Below are positions 44,318 to 52,215 of a stretch of DNA of 60,384 nucleotides, in pieces. The notes below the pieces were generated by a model that was not told the origin of the DNA, ran no database searches, and was given only the letters and a program-made list of their open reading frames with translations. Position numbers and translations under genes: made by a program. This stretch comes from Natronobacillus azotifigens. Its GTDB lineage: Bacteria > Bacillota > Bacilli > Bacillales > Amphibacillaceae. The DNA lies in NCBI RefSeq assembly GCF_026805325.1, contig NZ_JAPRAT010000024.1, forward strand, positions 1 through 60,384. Direction: 5' to 3'. Positions within the stretch are counted from its first letter, which is position 1. Each line of letters begins with the position of its first letter.

Positions 44318-45553
44318 TTATAGTTTTTTAAAAATTAATGTTGCATTATGACCACCGAAGCCTAATGAATTACTGAGGGCAACGTCTACCGTTGCTTTAC
44401 GCGCGTTATTTGGTACATAGTCTAAATCGCAAGCTGGATCTGGGGTTTCATAGTTAATTGTTGGAGGTATAGTACTTGTCTCAATTGCCTTTATACAAGC
44501 AATCGCCTCTACTGCACCCGCAGCACCAAGTAAATGTCCAGTCATCGATTTTGTTGAAGAAATTGCTACATTAGATGCGTGTGCTGAAAAGACAGTTTTT
44601 ATCGCTTCTGTTTCAAAAGCATCATTGAATGGGGTACTCGTCCCATGTGCATTGATATAGTTCACTTGATCTGCTGTAATTTTTGCATCACCAATAGCTT
44701 GTTGCATGGAACGCGCTGCTCCCTCTCCTTCAGGAGCAGGTGCAGTAATATGGTGAGCATCCCCTGTAGATCCATAACCAACAATTTCTGCATAGATCTT
44801 CGCACCACGAGCTTCCGCTGATTCTAGTGATTCCAAAATCAGAATTCCAGCACCCTCACCCATTACGAAACCATCACGATTTTTATCAAACGGACGACTT
44901 GCTGTATTTGGATCTTCATTAAAAGATAGGGCTTTTGCAGTCGAAAAACCTGCAAAGGACATGTTTGTCAGTGGCGCTTCTGCTCCCCCACTAATCATAA
45001 TATCTGCATCGCCACGTTGAATTACTTTGTATGCATCTCCTATCGAGTTAGTTCCGGTTGCACAAGCTGTTACTGTACAAGAATTAATTCCTTTTGCACC
45101 TAGTTGGATCGATATTTGACCAGAAGCCATATCCGGAATAAGCATAGGCACGAAAAAAGGACTTACTCTACGATAACCTTTTTCCATGAAATTTCTGAAT
45201 TGTTCTTCATAAGTAGCCATCCCACCGATACCAGAGCCAACCCACACGCCTACATTGTTTGCAATTTCAGGAGTAATTACGAGTTTAGCATCTTCGACAG
45301 CTAACTTTGCTGCTGCAACAGCATACTGCGTAAACAAATCCATTCTTTTCGCATCTTTCTTATCCATATAAAGTGTTGGATCCCAATCTTTCACTTCTGC
45401 AGCCACTTTTGCTGGAAAATCATCTTTATTTACTTTTGTTAGATAATCAATACCTGAATTACCCGCAATTAAATTATCCCACAATTGATTAATGGTATTT
45501 CCTAATGGCGTAATTGCGCCTAAACCAGTTACAACCACACGTCTATTTTCCAT
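44318..45553 (-). CDS. fabF: 3-oxoacyl-[acyl-carrier-protein] synthase II
   Basis: A 411-residue beta-ketoacyl-ACP synthase that elongates acyl-ACP with malonyl-ACP. The catalytic triad is visible: Cys in [19 protein letters not shown], His in [13 protein letters not shown] and His in [21 protein letters not shown] at 45553 ([19 protein letters not shown]) is chosen since AGAGG lies 9 bases upstream; the ATG nine bases earlier overlaps that site. It follows fabH by about 50 bases in one FapR-controlled operon. Confidence 0.97.
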   Translation of the reverse strand: MENRRVVVTGLGAITPLGNTINQLWDNLIAGNSGIDYLTKVNKDDFPAKVAAEVKDWDPTLYMDKKDAKRMDLFTQYAVAAAKLAVEDAKLVITPEIANNVGVWVGSGIGGMATYEEQFRNFMEKGYRRVSPFFVPMLIPDMASGQISIQLGAKGINSCTVTACATGTNSIGDAYKVIQRGDADIMISGGAEAPLTNMSFAGFSTAKALSFNEDPNTASRPFDKNRDGFVMGEGAGILILESLESAEARGAKIYAEIVGYGSTGDAHHITAPAPEGEGAARSMQQAIGDAKITADQVNYINAHGTSTPFNDAFETEAIKTVFSAHASNVAISSTKSMTGHLLGAAGAVEAIACIKAIETSTIPPTINYETPDPACDLDYVPNNARKATVDVALSNSLGFGGHNATLIFKKL

Positions 45554-45603
45554 TACTTCCATCCTCTCTCAATCAATGTTTTCCTATCTATTTTAACATA
45601 CTG

Positions 45604-46539
45604 TTATTTCCCCCAACGCATTGCAATTGCTCCCCACGTTAGTCCTCCACCAAATCCTACAAGTACAACAAGATCACCTTTTTTAATTTTTCCATTTTGC
45701 ACATCTTCAGACAGTGCTAACGGAATGGACGCAGCCGATGTATTACCGTATCGTTTTACCGAACTTGCCATTTTTTCAACAGGAATTCCTAATCGTGTGC
45801 GTGCCGCTTCCATGATTCGGATATTTGCCTGATGAGGAATGAGATAATCCACATCTTCTTTTTGAAAACCAGCTTTCTCAACAACAGAAACAGAGGATTC
45901 CGGCATTTGTCGTACCGCAAATTTAAATACTTCTCGCCCATTCATTCGAATACGTTCATCTTCTTGATAAAGCACATTTCCTCCAGTACCATCTGCACCT
46001 AATTCAAAAGACAAAATACCGTAATCGTCATTTACGTTACTTACAACAGCTGCACCGGCACCATCTCCAAATAACACGCAAGTATTTCTATCTTCCCAAT
46101 CAGTAATTTTCGATAATTTTTCAGCACCAATTACTAGCACGTTCTGATAGACACCTGTATCGATAAATTGTTTGGCTGTAATGATCCCGTACATAAAACC
46201 AGCACATGCAGCACTTATATCCATTGCCGCTGCTCTCGTAGCGCCAAGACGTTCTTGCAACTGACAAGCTACAGATGGAAACGGCTTATCGGGGGTCACA
46301 GTAGCAACTAAGATTAAATCAATTTCGGTTGCGCTAATATTAGCATCTTCTATTGCATGGACAGCTGCATGAAAAGCAAGCTCTGACGTATCTTGATGAT
46401 CTTCTGCAATTCTCCGTTCTTCTATGCCTGTTCTTGTTCGTATCCACTCATCATTTGTATCAACGATTTTTTCCAAATCTAAATTTGTAACAATTTTATC
46501 TGGAACATAGTGCCCTACACCAATAATTCCTGTTGCCAT
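45604..46539 (-). CDS. fabH: 3-oxoacyl-[acyl-carrier-protein] synthase III
   Basis: A 311-residue KAS III that starts fatty-acid synthesis by condensing acyl-CoA (branched primers in Bacillaceae) with malonyl-ACP. The active-site Cys lies in [14 protein letters not shown], His and Asn in [15 protein letters not shown] and [18 protein letters not shown] 46539 is chosen because GAGGAG lies 9 bases upstream; the TTG at 46560 overlaps no good site. It corresponds to B. subtilis fabHA, the copy in operon with fabF. Confidence 0.96.
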   Translation of the reverse strand: MATGIIGVGHYVPDKIVTNLDLEKIVDTNDEWIRTRTGIEERRIAEDHQDTSELAFHAAVHAIEDANISATEIDLILVATVTPDKPFPSVACQLQERLGATRAAAMDISAACAGFMYGIITAKQFIDTGVYQNVLVIGAEKLSKITDWEDRNTCVLFGDGAGAAVVSNVNDDYGILSFELGADGTGGNVLYQEDERIRMNGREVFKFAVRQMPESSVSVVEKAGFQKEDVDYLIPHQANIRIMEAARTRLGIPVEKMASSVKRYGNTSAASIPLALSEDVQNGKIKKGDLVVLVGFGGGLTWGAIAMRWGK

Positions 46540-46580
46540 AATCATTTGCTCCTCACTCAATTAACCTATATTATCAATTA

Positions 46581-46624
46581 TTAAGACTTGGTACTAATAT
46601 AAGCGAAAATCACGTAAGAATCAA
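46581..46624 (-). promoter_or_regulatory. fabH-fabF promoter with FapR operator
   Basis: TTGATT (complement of 46619-46624), 17 bases, TATATT (complement of 46596-46601). Overlapping its downstream side is TTAGTACCAAGTCTTAA (complement of 46581-46597), a FapR box with a perfect left half and two changes in the right half. Confidence 0.8.
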
Positions 46625-46961
46625 GTCCGTTTTTGATCAATATACTAGATGGGTGAGAAGTGCGCATTTAGGTGGCTAGTCCAGCTTCATTCATCTCTTG
46701 TTTTCTTTTATTTGAATATTACAGACATTTACATTGGAAATAATTATTTATTTTATCCCGATACTTTGATAAAATAAATAAAAACAAACCATGTAATTTA
46801 TTTGATGTGATATCATGTGATTTCTAATTGCTGTACTATGTGCTTTTCCGTTCATTTCGTGTTTGATTATTTATCGAGAAAACCATATTGCTTTTGTTTC
46901 GCTCAGTAGAAGAAGGGCTAACCTTGAAATTAGTAACATTTCCTAATTTATTATGACGAAC
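46625..46961. other. Intergenic region between fabH and the glycine-repeat gene
   Basis: About 340 AT-rich bases in which no gene, repeat or known RNA was recognised; the comZ/med genes found upstream of fabHA in B. subtilis are absent. Confidence 0.4.
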
Positions 46962-46994
46962 AAACCCTTGTCACCTGTAAGACAAGGGTTTGTT
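46962..46994 (-). terminator. Terminator of the glycine-repeat gene
   Basis: AAACCCTTGTC pairs with GACAAGGGTTT around 8 bases, immediately downstream of the minus-strand stop at 47000. Confidence 0.85.
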
Positions 46995-46999
46995 ACTTT

Positions 47000-47569
47000 C
47001 TAGATGAAGGGAAGTGCACCTAATGCAGTCACAGCTGCAAGGGGTAAAATCATATTCCGAAATGATCCAGTCCCTGCTGCTCCTGGACCATAGCCTGCTC
47101 CTGGGCCGAAGCCTGCTCCTGGGCCATAGCCTGCTCCTGGGCCATAGCCTGCTCCCGGGCCGAAGCCTGCTCCTGGGCCATAGCCTGCTCCCGGGCCGAA
47201 GCCTGCTCCTGGGCCATAGCCTGCTCCCGGACCGAAGCCTGCTCCCGGGCCGAAGCCTGCTCCTGGGCCGAAGCCTGCTCCTGGGCCGAAGCCTGCTCCC
47301 GGGCCGAAGCCTGCTCCTGGGCCGAAGCCTGCTCCCGGGCCGAAGCCTGCTCCTGGGCCGAAGCCTGCTCCCAGGCCGGACAAGATTCTTTCATCTGATT
47401 CATAGTTACGAGAATAATCTGGGACAGCAATATGCACATTCTCATCGTCTACATCAGTAATAATACCTTGCACTAAAGAGCCATCTGATGTTTGTACGGT
47501 AACATACTGATGAATATGTTTTTTACATAAATCATACATATGAGGTTGATGTTGTTTAGGTTGATTCAT
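47000..47569 (-). CDS. LSm-like N-domain fused to a GAG(F/Y)GP repeat tract
   Basis: A 189-residue protein. Residues about 10-50 (MYDLCKKHIHQYVTVQTSDG, SLVQGIITDVDDENVHIAVP) have the strand pattern of small Sm-like barrels found in short Bacillaceae proteins. Then come 17 consecutive hexapeptides GAGFGP or GAGYGP, and a hydrophobic C-terminus (NMILPLAAVTALGALPFI). The 18-bp DNA repeats are almost identical and GC-rich compared with their surroundings. Collagen/silk-like Gly-aromatic repeats with a hydrophobic end suggest a self-assembling or spore-surface protein; that is inference. ATG at 47569 follows GGGAGGTTTTATATAA. Confidence 0.78.
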   Translation of the reverse strand: MNQPKQHQPHMYDLCKKHIHQYVTVQTSDGSLVQGIITDVDDENVHIAVPDYSRNYESDERILSGLGAGFGPGAGFGPGAGFGPGAGFGPGAGFGPGAGFGPGAGFGPGAGFGPGAGYGPGAGFGPGAGYGPGAGFGPGAGYGPGAGYGPGAGFGPGAGYGPGAAGTGSFRNMILPLAAVTALGALPFI

Positions 47570-47734
47570 TTATATAAAACCTCCCTTTCTCACCATAGCC
47601 TATGCCCATTAGCACTGACATGTTACAAGAGATCGCTAATTAATTTCGTTGCAGCTACACAACTTGAGCTAATTGATCTATTTCACATCTTTTAATTAAC
47701 ACAAAACAATCATTAAACTTATGGAGGGATTTAC

Positions 47735-48553
47735 ATGGAATTATTCGATCATTTTGTTTTACTAATAAAATATATCTTTTTTGGATTTATCCAAGGATTC
47801 ACAGAACCTATTCCTATTTCGTCAAGTGGACATCTAGTTATCTTTCAAGATCTGTTCGGATTAAAGATGGAAAATCTATCTTTCGAGATTCTAGTCAATT
47901 CTGGTTCTCTAATTGCTGTATTAATCATTTACCGTCAAGATATTATCCGTATCATACAGAACAGTCTCCTTTATCTATCAAAAAAAGACATTGAAGCAAA
48001 AGATGATTTTCATTTTATACTCTATTTAATTCTTGCAACGATTCCTGCTGGTCTAATTGGCTTTTTATTTGAAGATCGTATTGCTTCTGTTTTTAGTTCA
48101 GCAAATATGGTAGGTATTACTTTAATCGTTACTGGAATTGCACTTTGGACAATCCGAAACTTACGGGGACGAAAAAATGATGGAGAATTAACTTGGAAAG
48201 ATGCGCTTATTGTTGGTTTGGCACAATCTGTTGCCTTAATACCAGGGATTAGCCGATCAGGAGCTACCATTGTTGCAGCCATGTTGCTAGGAATGAAACA
48301 AGCTACTGCTTTACGATTCTCTTTTTTATTGTACGTTCCAGTTAGTTCTGGGCTATTATTGTTGTCAATAGACCGATTATTTGACGATCAATTGGCCGAG
48401 CTTTGGATTCCTTACTTATTAGCACTTATTACTGCAACAATCGCTACTTATTTCTCTTTACGTTGGTTTATGGGAATTATGGCACGCGGAAACTTAAAGT
48501 ATTTCGCCTTCTACTGCTTTATCGTTGGAACTATTGCTTTTCTCATTTTATAA
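47735..48553 (+). CDS. uppP: Undecaprenyl-diphosphate phosphatase
   Basis: A 272-residue polytopic membrane enzyme that recycles the lipid carrier of cell-wall synthesis and confers bacitracin resistance. Motifs of the UppP/BacA family are [20 protein letters not shown] (residues about 18-37, the conserved [10 protein letters not shown]) and [20 protein letters not shown] (about 165-185). Eight transmembrane helices are predicted by eye. ATG at 47735 follows TGGAGGGA. The fnr gene follows 32 bases downstream and may be co-transcribed. Confidence 0.93.
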   Translation: MELFDHFVLLIKYIFFGFIQGFTEPIPISSSGHLVIFQDLFGLKMENLSFEILVNSGSLIAVLIIYRQDIIRIIQNSLLYLSKKDIEAKDDFHFILYLILATIPAGLIGFLFEDRIASVFSSANMVGITLIVTGIALWTIRNLRGRKNDGELTWKDALIVGLAQSVALIPGISRSGATIVAAMLLGMKQATALRFSFLLYVPVSSGLLLLSIDRLFDDQLAELWIPYLLALITATIATYFSLRWFMGIMARGNLKYFAFYCFIVGTIAFLIL

Positions 48554-48585
48554 TGATAATTATATCGTTTTAGGAGTTGATATCC

Positions 48586-49287
48586 ATGCGGAAAATCCCT
48601 AGAATAAATGGTTTATCTAAACAATTAGCAGATCGTTTATCACCACCAGACCAATTTCTCACGATCAAAAAGAATACCTTTTTATTTCAGCAAGGAGAAA
48701 AGGTCAAAGAGTTATATATATTATTATCGGGGAAAATACAGATAGGAAAAATTTCCCCTGACGGAAGAGAGCTTACCTTACGATTTTGTGATGTTGGTGA
48801 CATCATCGGTGAATTTATTTTTGATGAGGAAGAAGTTAGTTATATTGTAGACGCAAAGGTCGTAGAAGATGGAGAAGTTGCCGTTGTTAAACAAAAGCGG
48901 GTAAGGGACGAGCTCATGGATGATTCTAAATCAATCATCGAACTACTTAAGCATTCGAACCTTCAGTATCGAAAAGATCAAACAAAATTTCGTGATTTAG
49001 TTATGTTTGGGAAAAAAGGTGCCTTATACTCGACACTTATTCGGTTATCCAATAGCTATGGCGTAAAAAAAGTTGATGGGATTTATCTCGATGTAAATTT
49101 AACAAATCAGGAAATTGCTAATTTTTGTGCGACTTCACGCGAAAGTGTCAATCGGATGTTAAACGACCTGAAACGAGATGGTATTATTGGCATCGAGAAA
49201 GGAAGAATTACTATTTATCAACTGGACTATCTGAAAACAGAAATCAATTGTGAAAATTGTCCCGTTGTTCTATGTTCCATAAAGTAA
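48586..49287 (+). CDS. fnr: Fnr-type oxygen-responsive regulator (Crp/Fnr family)
   Basis: A 233-residue Crp/Fnr protein: cyclic-nucleotide-binding-like beta-roll (LFQQGEKVKELYILLSGKIQ, then LRFCDVGDIIGEF), dimer helix, and winged helix (LTNQEIANFCATSRESVNRM). The C-terminus INCENCPVVLC has C-x2-C-x4-C, the spacing of the three cysteines that hold the [4Fe-4S] cluster in B. subtilis Fnr, so oxygen sensing is likely. ATG 48586 follows AGGAG. The last codons (ATA AAG TAA) are part of R1 repeat copy I, so the gene's natural end was replaced or placed at the repeat boundary. Confidence 0.82.
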   Translation: MRKIPRINGLSKQLADRLSPPDQFLTIKKNTFLFQQGEKVKELYILLSGKIQIGKISPDGRELTLRFCDVGDIIGEFIFDEEEVSYIVDAKVVEDGEVAVVKQKRVRDELMDDSKSIIELLKHSNLQYRKDQTKFRDLVMFGKKGALYSTLIRLSNSYGVKKVDGIYLDVNLTNQEIANFCATSRESVNRMLNDLKRDGIIGIEKGRITIYQLDYLKTEINCENCPVVLCSIK

Positions 49288-49440
49288 AACTTCAATCAGT
49301 GGGGGTTTTTAGGTATTTCCCCACTGATTGTTAGTCCTAAAGACTCTTAAAGCCTTCGGGGTGCTAGCATCCGTTACTCCCACTTAAATAACCTAATATT
49401 CTCGTTGTTTTGAAGTGGGAGTCTTACGGACGGTTGCTTT
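49279..49440 (+). repeat. Structured repeat family R1, copy I
   Basis: Begins CATAAAGTAAAACTTCAATC and supplies the fnr stop codon TAA. Arm 1 is AATCAGTGGGG/CCCCACTGATT. The middle is shortened (CCTAAAGACTCTTAAAGCC). Arm 2 is CTCCCACTTAAATAAC ... GTTGTTTTGAAGTGGGAG. It ends CTTACGGACGGTTGCTT and runs into an R2 element. Confidence 0.88.
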
Positions 49441-49482
49441 GTGAAGTTGCTAGTTTCTGCGCTCGGAGCTAGACGTGGCTAT
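49440..49482 (+). repeat. Intergenic repeat family R2, copy 3 (partial)
   Basis: GTGAAGTTGCTAGTTTCTGC, GCTCGGAGCTAGACGTGGCT: a diverged, shorter version of the segments at 25945 and 34364. Confidence 0.5.
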
Positions 49483-49530
49483 GTCTGTCTCAAAAATTTT
49501 TTCCATTCAAAATATTTTTTCGTTACCTAA

Positions 49531-49572
49531 ATATTCAAAAAACCTGATCAACCGATCAGGTTTTTTGAATAT
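49531..49572. terminator. Bidirectional terminator at the yitW end
   Basis: ATATTCAAAAAACCTGATC-AACC-GATCAGGTTTTTTGAATAT, a 19-bp perfect stem with a tetraloop, with T runs on both strands within the stem. It ends at the yitW stop codon. Confidence 0.92.
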
Positions 49573-49883
49573 CAATCTGGTATACCTAAAGCAATTTTTG
49601 CATAACGTGACATGCGATCTTTGTTCCATGGTGGAGACCACACGATATTTACTTCTGTTTCTTTTACTTCAGGTATATCTTCTAAGGCACGCTTAACATC
49701 TTGCTCAATATGACCTGCTAGTGGGCAACCCATTGCTGTTAATGTCATGGTAACAGTAGCTAATCCCTCATCATTCAGATTAACACCATAAATCAATCCT
49801 AAATTAACAATATCTATTCCTAGTTCAGGGTCAATGACATTTTCTAAGGCACCCATTAGATTTTCTTGTAATGCATCTTCCAT
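49572..49883 (-). CDS. yitW: MIP18/DUF59-family iron-sulfur maturation protein (YitW)
   Basis: A 103-residue protein with the DUF59 pattern: LENVIDPELGIDIVNLGLIY, then VTMTLTAMGCPLAGHIEQDV with the conserved Cys, and VNIVWSPPWNKDRMS near the end. SufT/YitW proteins assist iron-sulfur cluster assembly. It is the same length as B. subtilis YitW (102) and lies beside yitV and yitU as there. ATG at 49883 follows AAGGGGGAAATAGTA. Confidence 0.92.
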   Translation of the reverse strand: MEDALQENLMGALENVIDPELGIDIVNLGLIYGVNLNDEGLATVTMTLTAMGCPLAGHIEQDVKRALEDIPEVKETEVNIVWSPPWNKDRMSRYAKIALGIPD

Positions 49884-50170
49884 TACTATTTCCCCCTTCT
49901 CACCCTTTATTTAGGGTTGTTCAACAACGATTTTTCTTTAGATACACTTTTATTATAAACAAAATCGAATAAAAATTAAAATAAATTAAATCCTATCGTA
50001 TCAAAACATAATGAATAGGATCGATAATTGAATAAATTAATTCGTACATTGAAAACAATCTCTAAGGTTATTAGAAGAAAAGTGAAGCCTTTCGTTTTTA
50101 CTTATATCTAATCTGCGCTTCTTCATGTTGTATGCAAGAATATTATATAAACTAGAACGAAAACCAGATA

Positions 50171-50935
50171 TTACAGTTGCTCTGCAAACCAGTTCGCCGC
50201 TTCTAATCGGGCAAATCTACTTACTTTGTGACCCGTTTTTTTCTCACTCAAAAATCGAATATGAGCTGGATTTTGATAATCGGCTCGAATTTTTTCATAA
50301 AAACTAAAAGCATGAGTAAATGGTACAACGGCATCTTCTTCACCATGCCACATAAACAGTGGACGCCCTTTTAACCGATCTGGATGTAGAGATAAATCAA
50401 ACTGTTTTAATCCAAGAAGAATCTCTTTTATCTCATCATCAGTCATGGAAGACAAATAGCCTTGTTCCTTTGCGACAGAAATGATCCCTTGTGCAAATTC
50501 CGATAACTTTGGAGATCCCATTAATACTGCTGCAACTTTTATCCAAGGATAATTCGTCAAAGCTGCTGCAGTAGAGATTCCGCCCATACTTGTACCAGCC
50601 AAACCAAAGCGATCATCAACTAACCAATTACGTGATTCTAACATAGATTTTATTGTTTCTAAATCACTAACGTTTTGTTTTACAATCTCAAGAAATCGCA
50701 ATTGTTGTTCAACAGGATCAACACCTTTTGTTCGTTCACCATGTAGAAAGGCATCGGGAAGCAGAACTCGATATCCTTTTTCTGCCAACAAATAGGCAAT
50801 GGCTAAATTATCTTCTTTTGCGCTTGTAAATCCATGCAAATAGGTGATAACTGGCAAAGGTTGTTGTCTAGAAGCATGTTTGGTTACAATTAAAATAGGT
50901 ATGTCTTCCCACTGCTCTTTTTCGATTTGTATCAT
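50171..50935 (-). CDS. yitV: Alpha/beta-hydrolase esterase (YitV)
   Basis: A 254-residue prolyl-oligopeptidase-like serine hydrolase. The oxyanion-side motif is TYLHGFTSAKEDN, the nucleophile elbow GTSMGG (in FGLAGTSMGGISTAA), the acid in WHGEEDAVVPF and the His near the end in EKKTGHKVSR. Cytoplasmic (no signal). Substrate unknown. The gap to yitW (about 290 bases) is AT-rich and shows no gene. ATG at 50935 is preceded by GGGATTCAGCAA, a modest site. Confidence 0.9.
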   Translation of the reverse strand: MIQIEKEQWEDIPILIVTKHASRQQPLPVITYLHGFTSAKEDNLAIAYLLAEKGYRVLLPDAFLHGERTKGVDPVEQQLRFLEIVKQNVSDLETIKSMLESRNWLVDDRFGLAGTSMGGISTAAALTNYPWIKVAAVLMGSPKLSEFAQGIISVAKEQGYLSSMTDDEIKEILLGLKQFDLSLHPDRLKGRPLFMWHGEEDAVVPFTHAFSFYEKIRADYQNPAHIRFLSEKKTGHKVSRFARLEAANWFAEQL

Positions 50936-51114
50936 TTGCTGAATCCCTTTCTATTGTTGAAATACGTTATTACTACTATGATATATTTTCCATTCAACAA
51001 TTGCAAAAACTATTCCTAAAATTACGGAACTAAATTCAGTTGAGAAAAACGAAAGCACTTTACAGCAAGCGCAAACTTCATTACACTATATGTACAAAGA
51101 TAGAGGTGATTTTT

Positions 51115-51936
51115 ATGAAAAAGGGACAACATCTAATTGCACTTGATCTGGATGGAACTCTATTATCAAACAAACAGGAAATAAGTGCACGCAATAAAAA
51201 AGTTATTGAGAAGGTGAAAGCAGAAGGACATATTGTTGTTATTGCAACTGGTCGTCCTCATCGAGCTAGTCTGGATTATTACAACGAACTGGGTTTGGAT
51301 ACTCCAATGGTTAATTTTAATGGAGCCTATCTTCATCATCCGAAGGACACGAAATGGGAAGTTTTACACAGCCCACTTCCACTTCGAACAGCAAAGAGCA
51401 TTGTACAAACTTGTTATGACTTTAACGTAAACAATTTAATCGCTGAAGTAATTGGTGACTTGTACATAGACCACTATGATGAGAACCTATTAAATATCAT
51501 GCATAGTAGTAAAGAAGAAAATCCAATTACAATCGGAAATCTCAAAAATGAGTTAAAAGAAGATCCAACATCTTTACTAATTCATCCAAGAGATGAACAT
51601 GTTTCCGAACTTGGGGAAATATTAGACCGTGATCATGCTTCAGTAATTGAACATCGAAAATGGGGCGCGCCATGGAATATGATTGAAATTGTTCGAAAAG
51701 GCATGAATAAAGCAGTTGGACTTCAGCGGATTGCACACTATCATCATATAGAAGCAGAGCAGATTATTGCTTTTGGAGATGAAGATAATGATCTGGAGAT
51801 GCTTGAATTTGCTGGAATAGGGGTCGCTATGGAGAACGCAATCGACGAATTAAAGGCCGTTGCTTCTCATGTAACAAAAACAAATCAAGAAGACGGTGTT
51901 GCAGATTTTCTTGAGTCTTATTTTAATTTGGGATAA
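51115..51936 (+). CDS. yitU: Cof-type HAD phosphatase (YitU)
   Basis: A 273-residue HAD IIB hydrolase with DLDGTLL (about 11-17, nucleophile Asp), ATGRPHRAS (about 44), a Lys-bearing RKGMNKAVGLQRIAH and GDEDNDLEMLEFAGIGVAM. B. subtilis YitU in this context dephosphorylates the riboflavin precursor 5-amino-6-ribitylamino-uracil phosphate, among others. ATG 51115 follows AGAGGTGATTTTT. The stop codon TAA (51934-51936) lies inside GGATAAA, the first bases of R1 copy J. Confidence 0.9.
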   Translation: MKKGQHLIALDLDGTLLSNKQEISARNKKVIEKVKAEGHIVVIATGRPHRASLDYYNELGLDTPMVNFNGAYLHHPKDTKWEVLHSPLPLRTAKSIVQTCYDFNVNNLIAEVIGDLYIDHYDENLLNIMHSSKEENPITIGNLKNELKEDPTSLLIHPRDEHVSELGEILDRDHASVIEHRKWGAPWNMIEIVRKGMNKAVGLQRIAHYHHIEAEQIIAFGDEDNDLEMLEFAGIGVAMENAIDELKAVASHVTKTNQEDGVADFLESYFNLG

Positions 51937-52089
51937 AATGAAATTTCAATCAGTGGGGGTTTTTAGGTATTCCCCCACCAATTGTTAGCCCTAAAGGATG
52001 ACCAACCATTCGGGGTGCTAGTCTCTCTTACTCCCACTATTCTCGTTATTTTGAAGTGGGAGTCTTACGGACGGTTGCTCCGGGATAAA
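51931..52089 (+). repeat. Structured repeat family R1, copy J
   Basis: Begins GGATAAAATGAAATTTCAAT and contains the yitU stop codon. Arm 1 is CAATCAGTGGGGG/CCCCCACCAATTG with two mismatches. The middle is cut (GGATGACC joined to AACCATTCGG). Arm 2 lost its inner left part (CTCCCACTATTCTCGTTATTTTGAAGTGGGAG in outline). It ends CTTACGGACGGTTGCTCCGG then ATAAA (52085-52089), and the following GCGAAACTTTG resembles the start of another unit. Confidence 0.88.
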
Positions 52090-52215
52090 GCGAAACTTTG
52101 CGATAACTCATATAAATGATCAACTGCGTTTGATTTCATAGTAAATTCAGGTACTCTAATGTTAATACGTGACACTCACAATCAATCTTTCTTTACAATT
52201 GTACATTCGGACTAA

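Noticed and set aside
47014..47460. Long open frames on both strands over the glycine-repeat gene
   Set aside because: 18-bp repeats keep all frames open. Only the minus frame at 47000-47569 has a good start and unique flanking domains.
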